This document shows positions 1 through 6,635 of a stretch of DNA of 14,549 nucleotides, piece by piece. Positions within the stretch are counted from its first letter, which is position 1; each line of letters starts with the position of its first letter. Below the pieces are notes generated by a model. It did not search any database and was not told the DNA's origin. It saw only the letters and a program-made list of their open reading frames with translations. The translations under genes were made by a program, and so were the position numbers. Source of the DNA: DATBDM01 sp036269915 (GTDB lineage Bacteria > Actinomycetota > Thermoleophilia > Solirubrobacterales > Solirubrobacteraceae); the NCBI GenBank assembly GCA_036269915.1, contig DATBDM010000109.1, positions 1-14,549 on the forward strand. Direction: 5' to 3'.

Positions 1-225
1 GAGATCGCCATAGTCCTGGTGATCGCCCTGGTCGTCCTCGGGCCGAAGCGCCTGCCGGAGCTCGGCAAGTCGATGGGCAAGGGGATCCGCGAGTTCAAGG
101 GATCCCTCTCCATGGACGACGAGGACGAGACTGCAGCTGAAAGCTCGACCAAGCCCACCGAGGTGGTCGAGCGCGAGGTCGTCACCCCCGCTCGGACACC
201 GGCAGGGTCTCGGCGACGCGCATGA
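1..225 (+). CDS. tatA: Twin-arginine translocase subunit TatA (5' end cut off by the window)
   Basis: TatA forms the oligomeric pore-like element of the Tat system, which exports folded proteins across the cytoplasmic membrane. The frame is open from base 1 and ends in TGA at 223-225. The visible 74 residues begin inside the N-terminal membrane helix (EIAIVLVIALVVLG). They continue with the family hinge and amphipathic helix, GPKRLPELGKSMGKGIREFK, and then an acidic stretch (MDDEDE) and a polar tail with a basic end (SRRRA). The first roughly ten residues, the start codon and the promoter lie outside the window. The hinge motif is diagnostic of TatA/TatE, and the short tail argues against TatB. 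No tatC follows; the next gene converges and overlaps the tatA 3' end by 44 bases. Confidence 0.93.
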   Translation, partial: EIAIVLVIALVVLGPKRLPELGKSMGKGIREFKGSLSMDDEDETAAESSTKPTEVVEREVVTPARTPAGSRRRA

Positions 226-421
226 TCCGGCGCAGCATGTCCATGCTCGGCCAAGCGTCCTCCACCAGCTTGTCCATCAGGATGTCCAGGTACTCGGGGA
301 CCATCTCGCGCGGGATGAGCTGCTCGATCGTGGACATCTGCGTCGTGCTCGGGTAGTGGTCGGCCCGAACGCGCTCCATCAGGAACCCGACGATCACCTG
401 TTGTGCTTCGCCACGTGTCAT
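182..421 (-). CDS. Small conserved-looking hypothetical protein, 79 residues
   Basis: I do not recognise a named family. The protein has 79 residues, is soluble and probably helical, with charged and hydrophobic residues alternating (EYLDILMDKLVEDAW, MDMLRRIMRVAE) and no signal peptide or membrane segment. Three points support it as a real gene. It has a strong GAGGAG ribosome-binding site (bases 427-432 on the minus strand) five bases before the ATG. Its composition is that of a normal globular protein, unlike the Arg/Ala-rich shadow frames nearby. The phrase YPSTTQMSTIEQLIP looks like a conserved segment of short actinobacterial proteins I have seen, though I cannot confirm this. It lies downstream of and in line with the exported protein at 536-862, and its 3' end overlaps tatA tail to tail. 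Two inverted repeats sit just upstream of its ribosome-binding site. Confidence 0.75.
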   Translation of the reverse strand: MTRGEAQQVIVGFLMERVRADHYPSTTQMSTIEQLIPREMVPEYLDILMDKLVEDAWPSMDMLRRIMRVAETLPVSERG

Positions 422-440
422 CTCGTCTCCTCAGCGGTCA

Positions 441-470
441 CGCATGCATTCATGCGGAGAAGATTCTCCG
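441..470. repeat. Two abutting inverted repeats upstream of the 79-residue gene
   Basis: CGCATG-CATT-CATGCG (441-456, 6-bp arms) is followed directly by CGGAGAA-GA-TTCTCCG (455-470, 7-bp arms); the two share two bases. They lie 9 bases upstream of the GAGGAG ribosome-binding site of the minus-strand gene that starts at 421. They could be a regulator-binding site or RNA hairpins in its leader. The base pairing is seen directly; the function is inferred. Confidence 0.4.
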
Positions 471-493
471 AGGCGGCTTGCAGCGAAACGAGC

Positions 494-524
494 GCAGCGC
501 CGAGCCCGCCGGGCCCGGCGCTGC
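494..524 (-). terminator. Possible terminator hairpin after the exported-protein gene
   Basis: GCAGCGCCG (494-502) pairs with CGGCGCTGC (516-524) across a 13-base loop that is itself GC-rich. It begins 12 bases beyond the TAA stop of the minus-strand gene at 536-862. No clear U-run follows on the minus strand, so this is at best a GC-type terminator of the sort common in actinobacteria. Confidence 0.45.
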
Positions 525-535
525 GAGTCGCCCGC

Positions 536-862
536 TTAGTGGGCGAACGAGGACGGTCCCGCGGCCGAGCGACGGTGGCGCAGACCGGCCATGCCGCCGA
601 GCGAGATCGCCGAGAGGCCGAGCGCGGCGCCGGCACCCACAGCGGCCGACTCCCAGTCGAAGCTCGTCGACGACGGCTGGATGACCACGGTCTGGGGGAC
701 GCCCTGGGTGGAGCGCGAGTTCGGCGTGCTCATCCTGGCCGCGTCCCTGGCGTCGGCCGAGCGGAGGTCCTGGTAGGGCGTCACGGCCAGGGCGGGCGAG
801 GCGATGGCCACCGTGCTGACGGCGAGCGCCGCGGCGGTGGTGAGGCGGGAACGAGTGCGCAT
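536..862 (-). CDS. Small exported protein with C-terminal membrane anchor, 108 residues
   Basis: The start is the ATG at 862, chosen because GAGGAG lies five bases upstream and because a signal peptide begins there. Longer upstream frames are Arg/Ala-rich shadow sequence. Residues 1-26 are a signal peptide: basic MRTRSR, a hydrophobic core, and cleavage probably after ALA at 24-26. Residues 27-67 are a polar extracellular linker rich in Ser, Thr, Asp and Gln. FDW at 68-70 introduces a Gly/Ala-rich membrane helix (about 73-94), closed by the positive stop RHRR (95-98) and a short tail. This layout (signal, short ectodomain, FDW, Gly/Ala helix, Arg cluster) resembles small surface proteins common in Solirubrobacterales and relatives, whose function is unknown to me. 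It is not a sortase substrate, since no LPxTG is present. It is divergent from the membrane-spanning regulator at 1015, so the two may share control. Confidence 0.82.
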   Translation of the reverse strand: MRTRSRLTTAAALAVSTVAIASPALAVTPYQDLRSADARDAARMSTPNSRSTQGVPQTVVIQPSSTSFDWESAAVGAGAALGLSAISLGGMAGLRHRRSAAGPSSFAH

Positions 863-916
863 TGCAGCTCCTCGATGAACCGGGGGCCGCGATGTGCAGC
901 CCGATGCCGTCACGCT

Positions 917-962
917 CCGCCGCGGCGGGAACACGTCGCCCATTCGCCCCCATTCCTCGCCC
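917..962. promoter_or_regulatory. Palindrome and short direct repeats between divergent genes
   Basis: The 152-base gap between the divergent genes at 862 and 1015 holds a perfect 12-base palindrome CCGCCGCGGCGG (917-928). It also holds three copies of TCGCCC (936-941, 944-949, 957-962) and two of CCATTC spaced ten bases apart (940-945, 950-955). SARP-type regulators typically bind short direct repeats at about one helical turn, so autoregulation by the adjacent BTAD protein is possible. Short GC-rich repeats are also common by chance in this genome. Confidence 0.3.
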
Positions 963-981
963 ACGACCGGGCCGCGCGGTG

Positions 982-987
982 TAGCGT
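982..987 (+). promoter_or_regulatory. Possible -10 box (TAGCGT) of the BTAD regulator gene
   Basis: TAGCGT fits the actinobacterial TANNNT -10 pattern and lies 27 bases before the ATG at 1015, giving a leader of about 20 bases. No convincing -35 box is visible at 17-18 bases, and the ribosome-binding site is weak (GAAGAGA, far from the start). Confidence 0.35.
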
Positions 988-1014
988 CGCGCCGAAGAGA
1001 CAGACACGCGTGCC

Positions 1015-4000
1015 ATGGACTTCCACCTGCTCGGACCGCTCGAGGTCCGCGACGGCGATCGCCCCCTCCGGATCGGCGAGGGCCGCCAGCGGAGCGTCCT
1101 TGCGCTCCTGCTCCTGCACCACGACGAGCCGGTCGCCGTCGACCGGCTGATCGACGAGCTGTGGGGAGCGCAGCCGCCCGCGACCGCCGGCAAGGTCCTG
1201 CAGAACAACGTCGCGCAGCTGCGACGGGCGCTCGGCGACGGTCAAGGCGAGATGCTGCGGACGCTGGGTCGCGCCTACGTCCTGGAGCTCGACGGCGGCC
1301 GTCTCGACGTCGAGCGCTTCGAAGACCTCGCCGCGCGCGGCTCGGCCGCGCTCGAGAACGATCCCGAGCGGGCACGTGCCCTGCTGGCCGAGGCGCTGTC
1401 GTTGTGGCGCGGGCCGGCGCTGGCGGACTTCGCCTACGAGGAGTTCGCCCAGGCGCAGATCACCGGCTTGGAGCAGCGCCGGCTCGCCGCGCTCGAGGAC
1501 CGGATCGATGCGGACCTGGCGCTCGGCCGTCACGACCGTCTCGTCGGCGAGCTCGAGGGGCTCGTCGCCGAGCACCCCGCGCGCGAGCGGCTGCGCGGCC
1601 AGCTCATGCTGGCGCTCTACCGCGCCGGGCGCCAGGGCGATGCGCTGCGCACCTACCAGGAGGGACGCCAGGCGCTGGCCGACGAGCTCGGCGTCGAGCC
1701 GGGCCCGCGCCTGCGCGCGGTCCAGGCCGCGATCCTGCGGCAGGATCCGGAGCTTGCTCCGCCGCCGACGGCGTGGGCGTCCATCCGCCGGCGGTCGCGG
1801 ACCCGTGCCGCCGCGCTGGTCGCCGGCGGCGGTGTGCTCCTGCTCGTCGCGGCGATCGCAACCGCACTGCTGATCGCAGGCGGAGGGGAGAACGCGCCCG
1901 CCCGGCCCACGGGAGCCGTCGGCGGCGAGCTGGTGCAGCTCGACGCGGCGACCGGCCATGTCCGCCGGCGCATCGCCGCGGGCCGCACCCCGAACGCCGT
2001 CGCGGTCTCGGACCGCAGCGCGCTGCTCGTCGACGCCGAGTCGCGCACGCTGCTGCAGGTCGACACGAGATCCGGCAAGGTCGAGGCGTTCACCACCGGC
2101 GCGACGCCGGTCGACGTCGCCGCCGGCGGGGCGGGGATCTGGGTCGTCGACGCCCTGGCGCAGCCGGGATCCCCAGCGGGCACTCCGATCACCAGCGACG
2201 TCACGCGCATCGACCCCGCGACGGCACGGCCGAGTGCCACGGTCCGGCTGACGCCGGGAGGCCCCGTGGTCGACCGGGGCGGCACCGGCAGCGTCGCGGT
2301 CACACGCGACGCGGTGTGGGTGGTCGGCCCCGACACGTCGGTCCGGCGCATCGACCCCGCGACGGCGACCGTGACCGCGCGCAGTCGTGGGCTGCGCGCC
2401 TCCTCCATCGCCGCGGGAGGCGCGGGCGTGTGGGCGGCGGACGAGGACGGCTCCGTCGACCGTCTCGACGAGCGAACCGCCCGTCCGCACCGCGTCGCAC
2501 GCATCCCCGGCGGGCTCGGCGGCATCGCCGTGGGCGATGGCGCCGTCTGGGGGACGACGTCGGGGGACGGCCGGCTCTGGCGGGTCCGCGCGCGCCGTCA
2601 CGAGGTCCCCGCATCGGTCGCGGTCGGCTCCGGCGCGGCGGCGGTCGTGGCGACGTCGCGGGCGGTCTGGGTCGCGAACCCGGTGGCCGGCACGGTCACG
2701 CAGGTGGATCCGGACTCGATGCGCGTCGTGCGCCGCCTGCGCCTGGGCGGCCTGCCCCGCTCGCTGGCCGCCGACGGACGCTCGCTCTGGGTGGCCGTCA
2801 CCGGGGGCGGCAGCGCCTCGAGCGCCCGCGTCGCGGGCGTGACGCCGCTGCCCGCGTCCCGCTGCGATCCGCCCGTCGGCGGCGGGGGACGGGCCGACGT
2901 CCTGATCGTCTCGGATCTGCCCGTGCACGGCGACGCCGGCCTCGGCGCGACGCAGATGGCCGAGGCCATCGCGCTGACGCTGCGCGAGCACGGCTTCCGC
3001 GCGGGCCGCTTCCGGCTGGCCTACCAGTCGTGCAACGACGCGCTTCCGGGCACCGGCTTCTCCGACCAGGCGACGTGCGTGGCGAACGGCCGCGCCTATG
3101 GCGCGAACGCCGACGTCGTCGGCGTGATCGGCACGTGGGACTCGGGCTGCGCCGAGTCGATCCTGCCGTGGCTCAACCGCGCGGTGGGCGGCCCCGTGCC
3201 GATGGTCTCGCCGCTCAACTCGGCCGTCGACCTCACGCGCCGGATCCAGGACCCGGCGCTACCCGGCCTCTTCGATGCGGAGTACTCGACGGGCGTGCGG
3301 AACTTCGTCCGCGTCTATCCGGCCGACGACCGGCAGGGCGCGGCGCTCGTGGCGTTCGCGCGTGACCGCGGCCGGCACCGGCTGTTCGTGCTCGACGACG
3401 GCTTGGCCGGGTACAGCGTGCTGATCGCCGACGCGGGCGAGCGGGCCGCCCGGCGCCTCGGCGTCGACGTCGTCGGCCGGGCGCGCTGGTCGCCGACCGC
3501 CAGTTCGTACCGCCGGCTCGCGCGGCGGATCGCGGCCACCGGCGCGGACGCCGTGCTCCTCGGCGGGCTGCTCCCGAACCACGGAGGACGGCTCGTCAAG
3601 GATCTGCACGCGGAGCTCGGACCGTCCGTCGACCTGCTCGCCTCGGACGGGTTCGGTACACCCGCGGACCTCGTCAGGGCGGCGGGCCGCACCGCGCGCC
3701 ACGTCTTCCTCGCCGCTCCGGGGCTGCCGGTCGAGCGCGTCCCGCCGGTGGGCGAGCGATTCGTCCGGCGCTTCGCGCGGACCCAGCCCGGACTGGAGGT
3801 GGACGCCGCGAGCGTCTACGCGGCCCAGGCCGCCGAGGTCCTCCGCCAGGCGATCGCGCGCTCGAAGGGGACGCGCGCGTCGGTCCTCGACGCGCTGTTC
3901 GCGACCCGGCTGCACGGCAGCCTGACCGGCGACGTCGCCTTCGACCGCCGGGGAGATCGCACGCGCAACGCGGAGACGATCGAGCGAGTGGTGGGCGGCA

Positions 4001-4071
4001 TCCGCGGAGGTCCTACGGTGCTGAGCGCGCGCGGTACGAAGATCGTGCGCATCATGCAGGTCGGACCGTGA
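1015..4071 (+). CDS. Membrane-spanning BTAD (SARP/AfsR-like) regulator with extracellular propeller and periplasmic-binding domains
   Basis: This 1018-residue protein appears to be a one-component transcription regulator that crosses the membrane. Residues 1 to about 95 form an OmpR/SARP-type winged helix (FHLLGPLEVRDG, then LIDELWG and the QNNVAQLRRALG recognition region). About 100-250 is the helical bacterial transcriptional activation domain, ending in the typical DELGVEPGPRLR segment. A basic stretch (RRRSRTR) precedes one membrane helix at about 265-290, which predicts an N-terminus inside and the rest outside. About 300-615 is a beta-propeller of the YncE/NHL kind with repeated blades (VWVV, VWAAD, VWVANP, LWVAV, IDPAT). 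About 626-1018 resembles a type I periplasmic substrate-binding protein of the branched-chain amino acid (LivJ-like) group, with segments such as VIGTWDSGCAESI, VYPADDRQGAAL and AASVYAAQAAEVL. The domain calls are from pattern recognition; ligand and target genes are unknown. Its TGA overlaps the GTG of the DUF1801 remnant (GTGA). Confidence 0.88.
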   Translation: MDFHLLGPLEVRDGDRPLRIGEGRQRSVLALLLLHHDEPVAVDRLIDELWGAQPPATAGKVLQNNVAQLRRALGDGQGEMLRTLGRAYVLELDGGRLDVERFEDLAARGSAALENDPERARALLAEALSLWRGPALADFAYEEFAQAQITGLEQRRLAALEDRIDADLALGRHDRLVGELEGLVAEHPARERLRGQLMLALYRAGRQGDALRTYQEGRQALADELGVEPGPRLRAVQAAILRQDPELAPPPTAWASIRRRSRTRAAALVAGGGVLLLVAAIATALLIAGGGENAPARPTGAVGGELVQLDAATGHVRRRIAAGRTPNAVAVSDRSALLVDAESRTLLQVDTRSGKVEAFTTGATPVDVAAGGAGIWVVDALAQPGSPAGTPITSDVTRIDPATARPSATVRLTPGGPVVDRGGTGSVAVTRDAVWVVGPDTSVRRIDPATATVTARSRGLRASSIAAGGAGVWAADEDGSVDRLDERTARPHRVARIPGGLGGIAVGDGAVWGTTSGDGRLWRVRARRHEVPASVAVGSGAAAVVATSRAVWVANPVAGTVTQVDPDSMRVVRRLRLGGLPRSLAADGRSLWVAVTGGGSASSARVAGVTPLPASRCDPPVGGGGRADVLIVSDLPVHGDAGLGATQMAEAIALTLREHGFRAGRFRLAYQSCNDALPGTGFSDQATCVANGRAYGANADVVGVIGTWDSGCAESILPWLNRAVGGPVPMVSPLNSAVDLTRRIQDPALPGLFDAEYSTGVRNFVRVYPADDRQGAALVAFARDRGRHRLFVLDDGLAGYSVLIADAGERAARRLGVDVVGRARWSPTASSYRRLARRIAATGADAVLLGGLLPNHGGRLVKDLHAELGPSVDLLASDGFGTPADLVRAAGRTARHVFLAAPGLPVERVPPVGERFVRRFARTQPGLEVDAASVYAAQAAEVLRQAIARSKGTRASVLDALFATRLHGSLTGDVAFDRRGDRTRNAETIERVVGGIRGGPTVLSARGTKIVRIMQVGP

Positions 4072-4329
4072 GCTACGCAAAGGATCCACGCGTCGACGAC
4101 TACATCGACGCTCGCCACCAAGGACCACGTCAACGTCTTCCTCTACGACGGCGCCATCGTGCCCGATCCCGAGGGGATCATCACCGGGGGCCACGACAAC
4201 CAGACCGCCCGAACGGTCGCGATCTACGCGGGCGAGGCCGTCAACGAGGCGGCCCTCCAGGCGATGTTCCGCCAGATCATCGCCGACAACCGGGCGGGCG
4301 GCCGGCGCAAGCTCAAAGCCGCTCGGTGA
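4068..4329 (+). pseudogene. DUF1801 family gene broken by an internal deletion with frameshift
   Basis: The GTG start at 4068 overlaps the upstream stop. It opens with SYAKDPRVDDYIDA (to about 4110), the usual N-terminus of DUF1801 proteins. The frame then turns into Arg-rich nonsense. From about 4111 the +1-type frame resumes with LATKDHVNVFLYDGAIVPDP, continues through ITGGHDNQTART and ends KLKAAR, TGA at 4327-4329; this is the conserved C-terminal half. The intact family is usually about 125-140 residues. The middle, some 40-45 residues by my memory of homologues, is missing, and the deletion is not a multiple of three. The two halves are well preserved, so the event looks recent; a sequencing or assembly error is the main alternative. 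DUF1801 proteins are small soluble proteins of unclear function. The 3' end overlaps the convergent monooxygenase gene by 17 bases. Confidence 0.85.
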
Positions 4330-5734
4330 GCCGATCGAGCCGCCCTAGCTCCTCGACATCGGCTGGGTCGACGGGCGCGCGCGGGGACGCGGCGAGCTGC
4401 TGCTCGAACCGCGCCGACGCCTCGGGCTGCGCGCCCGGTCCGGACAGCCGGTAACGCGGCGGCAGCATCGGTCCGAAGAGCAGCGGCTCACCCAGCTCGG
4501 GCCGGTCGAGCGGGTCCGGCGCGACGCCGAGCTCCTCGGAGAGCGTGAGCGCGAGCGCGTTGTGGGCGTCGAGCGGCGGCGGATCGGCGGCCCGCGTGTC
4601 GTCCGACAGCGCGACGTCGCCGCTCCAGACCGCGACGACCCAGCGCGCCTGCAGCTCGAGCAGCGGGAAGTACGGGCCCTGTGCGAGGAACTGGCCGATG
4701 ACGCCGAAGCCCGGCAGCTCGGGGTGGAAGGTCCGCTGGTAGAGCGCCGGCCCCGGTCCGAGCAGCTCGCGGACCGACGCGGAGAGGTACGGGAGGTCGA
4801 GGTCGTAGCCCGTCGCGCAGACGATCGCGTCGACCGGCTGCGTCGAGCCGTCGGGGAACGTGACGGTGCGCCCTTCGACGGTCGCGATGCCCGGCCGGCA
4901 GGCGATGCTGCCGTGGCGCACCTGCGCCAGGTAGTCCTGGCAGAGCGACACGCCGGCGACGAGGAGGTCCTCGCTCGGCTCGGGCGCGCCGAAGTCGGCG
5001 GGGTTGCCCGCTACGCGCAGGATGCGCTCCCGCTGCCGGCGGCCCCACGCATCTCGCGGCAGCAGGCGTCGCTCCAGCGCGCCGAACTGCGTGTACCACT
5101 GCCAGTCGGAGGAGACGCCGCCGACGACCTTCTGGATCACGTAGCGCGGCTTGCGGAACGCGGAGGTGACCTGCGCATGCGGCGCGAGGTCGGACGCGAT
5201 CTCCAGACCGCTGATGCCGTTGCCGTAGACCAGCACGGCGCGGTCGCGCAGGGGCGCGGCTCCCGGGTAGTCGAACGCGTGGATCAGCTCGCCGCGGAAG
5301 GCCTCGATCCCACGCGGGAGCCGCGGCTTGCGGAAGCGGCCCGACGCGACGACGACGCCGTCGAACGGCTCGCCGTCGACCGTCCAGCCCGGGCGCACGT
5401 CCGCCACACGCGTGTCGAGGCGGATGCGTTCGGCGACGCCGAACGCCTGCGCGTAGTCCTTCAGGTACGCGTGGATCTGCTCGGCCGCCGGATGCAGTGG
5501 ATGGTCGGCGGGCGCGGGGAAGTCCGAGAACGCGGTCATCGCGCGGCTCGTGTTGGTGCGCATCCCGGGCCACACGCCGCTGTGCGCGGCGGTGCTGTGC
5601 CATTGGCCGCCGAGGGCATCGCTCGCCTCGAAGACGCTGACGTCGAAGCCCGCCTCGAGCGCGTGCTTCGCGGCGGCCAGTCCGGACGGCCCGGCGCCGA
5701 TGACCGCGACGCGAGCGCCGTCTCGCAGTCTCAC
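4313..5734 (-). CDS. Flavin-containing monooxygenase (FAD/NADPH-dependent)
   Basis: This 473-residue enzyme should use NADPH and O2 through a C4a-hydroperoxyflavin to oxygenate a soft nucleophile (N or S) or a ketone. The FAD-binding Rossmann motif GAGPSG is at 13-18, followed by the acidic strand end VFEAS (34-38) and GGQW (42-45). The family fingerprint FxGxxxHxxxY is present as F146, G148, H152, Y156. The NADPH-binding motif GNGISG lies at 171-176 and the ATGY motif at 307-310. The fingerprint ends in Tyr rather than the Trp of classical Baeyer-Villiger enzymes, which favours a flavin-containing monooxygenase, but substrate cannot be inferred. Length is normal. The start is GTG at 5734, with no ribosome-binding site and a TAGTGT box six bases upstream, so translation may be leaderless. 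It diverges from the aldo/keto reductase gene. Confidence 0.93.
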   Translation of the reverse strand: MRLRDGARVAVIGAGPSGLAAAKHALEAGFDVSVFEASDALGGQWHSTAAHSGVWPGMRTNTSRAMTAFSDFPAPADHPLHPAAEQIHAYLKDYAQAFGVAERIRLDTRVADVRPGWTVDGEPFDGVVVASGRFRKPRLPRGIEAFRGELIHAFDYPGAAPLRDRAVLVYGNGISGLEIASDLAPHAQVTSAFRKPRYVIQKVVGGVSSDWQWYTQFGALERRLLPRDAWGRRQRERILRVAGNPADFGAPEPSEDLLVAGVSLCQDYLAQVRHGSIACRPGIATVEGRTVTFPDGSTQPVDAIVCATGYDLDLPYLSASVRELLGPGPALYQRTFHPELPGFGVIGQFLAQGPYFPLLELQARWVVAVWSGDVALSDDTRAADPPPLDAHNALALTLSEELGVAPDPLDRPELGEPLLFGPMLPPRYRLSGPGAQPEASARFEQQLAASPRAPVDPADVEELGRLDRLTERL

Positions 5735-5740
5735 CGCCCG

Positions 5741-5746
5741 ACACTA
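5741..5746 (-). promoter_or_regulatory. -10 box (TAGTGT) of the monooxygenase gene; leaderless start
   Basis: On the minus strand TAGTGT is followed by six bases (CGGGCG) and then the GTG at 5734. Transcription starting seven bases past the box would begin on the start codon itself. There is no Shine-Dalgarno sequence, which agrees. No good -35 element is visible. Confidence 0.55.
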
Positions 5747-5762
5747 CCTCAGGTCGCCGTCC

Positions 5763-5768
5763 TACGAT
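5763..5768 (+). promoter_or_regulatory. -10 box (TACGAT) of the aldo/keto reductase gene
   Basis: TACGAT fits the actinobacterial -10 consensus well. It places the transcription start near 5775 and gives a leader of about 27 bases that carries the AAGGGG ribosome-binding site (5791-5796, five bases before the ATG). A weak -35 candidate, CCGACA, is at 5738-5743. The box overlaps the left arm of an inverted repeat. Confidence 0.5.
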
Positions 5769-5788
5769 CGAGGCTCTGAACTCGATCG
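5765..5788. promoter_or_regulatory. Perfect 8-8-8 inverted repeat over the aldo/keto reductase promoter
   Basis: CGATCGAG (5765-5772) and CTCGATCG (5781-5788) are exact inverted copies separated by eight bases. The left arm overlaps the TACGAT box and the right arm ends two bases before the ribosome-binding site. This position suits a repressor operator, or a leader hairpin; the minus-strand monooxygenase promoter is only 19 bases away and could be affected too. Confidence 0.5.
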
Positions 5789-5801
5789 CGAAGGGGTCCT
5801 C

Positions 5802-6629
5802 ATGGCAGGCGCGCTGACGACAGACGGACGGGCACGGATCCTGGCGGACGGCAACGAGATCCCGCTGCTGGCGCTCGGCGTATGGCAGGTGCCGGACGGG
5901 CCGGAGACCGAGAACGCGGTGCGCTGGGCGCTCGAGGCGGGCTATCGCCACGTCGACACGGCGCAGGCTTACGAGAACGAGCGGAGCGTCGGGCGGGCCA
6001 TCGCCGACAGCGGCGTGCCCCGCGACGAGATCTTCATCACCACGAAGTTCCACCCGGGCCGCAAGGACCCGGTGGCCGAGGCACAGCGCAGCCTCGAGCG
6101 GCTCGGCGTCGACGCCGTCGACCTGTACATCATCCACTGGCCGCAGGGCGGGCCGACGTGGGCCTGGGACGGGATGCAACGTGCCCGCGAGGAGGGGTAC
6201 GCCCGCTCGATCGGCGTCTCCAACTTCAGCGTCGCCGACATCGACGCCGTGCTCGAGGTCGCCGACGCGCCGCCGGTCGTCGACCAGGTCCAGTTCAGCC
6301 CGTTCGAGTACCGCCGCGACCTGCTCGAGGCGTGCGAGCAGCGCGGCGTGGCGATCGAGGCCTACAGCCCGCTCGGCACCGGTCGCCACCTCGACGACGA
6401 GGTCGTCGCGGGCATCGCCGAACGGCTCGGGCGCACGCCGGCGCAGGTCCTCCTGCGCTGGTGCATCGAGCACGAGCTGATCGTCCTGCCGAAGTCGACG
6501 CACCGGGAGCGGATCGTGGAGAACGCCCAGATCTTCGACTTCACGCTGTCCGAGGAGGACGTGGCAGCGCTCGACGCGCTCGACCGGACCGGCGGCACCG
6601 ACCGCGCGCGCGAGAGCAAGTGGTGGTGA
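5802..6629 (+). CDS. Aldo/keto reductase (NADPH-dependent)
   Basis: This 275-residue (beta/alpha)8-barrel enzyme reduces aldehydes or ketones with NADPH in the cytoplasm. The catalytic tetrad is complete: D52, Y57, K82 and H112. The first signature GYRHVDTAQAYENE is at 47-60 and the coenzyme-binding LPKST is near the C-terminal third. The segment IGVSNFS and the order of motifs match the 2,5-diketo-gluconate reductase-like (AKR5-type) branch, but the substrate is not determined. The ATG at 5802 was chosen because AAGGGG lies five bases before it and the family N-terminus (LADGNEIPLLALGVWQV) starts soon after. An in-frame start at 5550 would run through the monooxygenase gene in antisense. The C-terminus ends in KWW, and the next gene converges seven bases on. 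Confidence 0.94.
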   Translation: MAGALTTDGRARILADGNEIPLLALGVWQVPDGPETENAVRWALEAGYRHVDTAQAYENERSVGRAIADSGVPRDEIFITTKFHPGRKDPVAEAQRSLERLGVDAVDLYIIHWPQGGPTWAWDGMQRAREEGYARSIGVSNFSVADIDAVLEVADAPPVVDQVQFSPFEYRRDLLEACEQRGVAIEAYSPLGTGRHLDDEVVAGIAERLGRTPAQVLLRWCIEHELIVLPKSTHRERIVENAQIFDFTLSEEDVAALDALDRTGGTDRARESKWW

Positions 6630-6635
6630 GCGGGG

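Noticed and set aside
356..1150. Overlapping plus- and minus-strand frames across the exported-protein gene
   Set aside because: They lack a ribosome-binding site and consist of Arg/Ala/Gly-rich shadow sequence; the 536-862 gene has GAGGAG and a signal peptide.
910..2991. 693-residue minus-strand and 823-residue plus-strand frames over the BTAD regulator
   Set aside because: Both give Arg-rich repetitive sequence without domains; the 1015-4071 frame has clear domain order.
4068..4454. 128-residue continuous reading of the GTG frame at 4068 as an intact gene
   Set aside because: After residue 14 it becomes Arg-rich nonsense, while the DUF1801 sequence continues in another frame, so it is a broken gene.
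4562..5779. 405-residue plus-strand frame opposite the monooxygenase
   Set aside because: It is a mirror of the FAD/NADPH motifs on the minus strand and shows no motifs of its own.
5550..5801. Longer N-terminus for the aldo/keto reductase from an ATG at 5550
   Set aside because: It would read antisense through the monooxygenase start; the ATG at 5802 has a ribosome-binding site and gives the normal family length.
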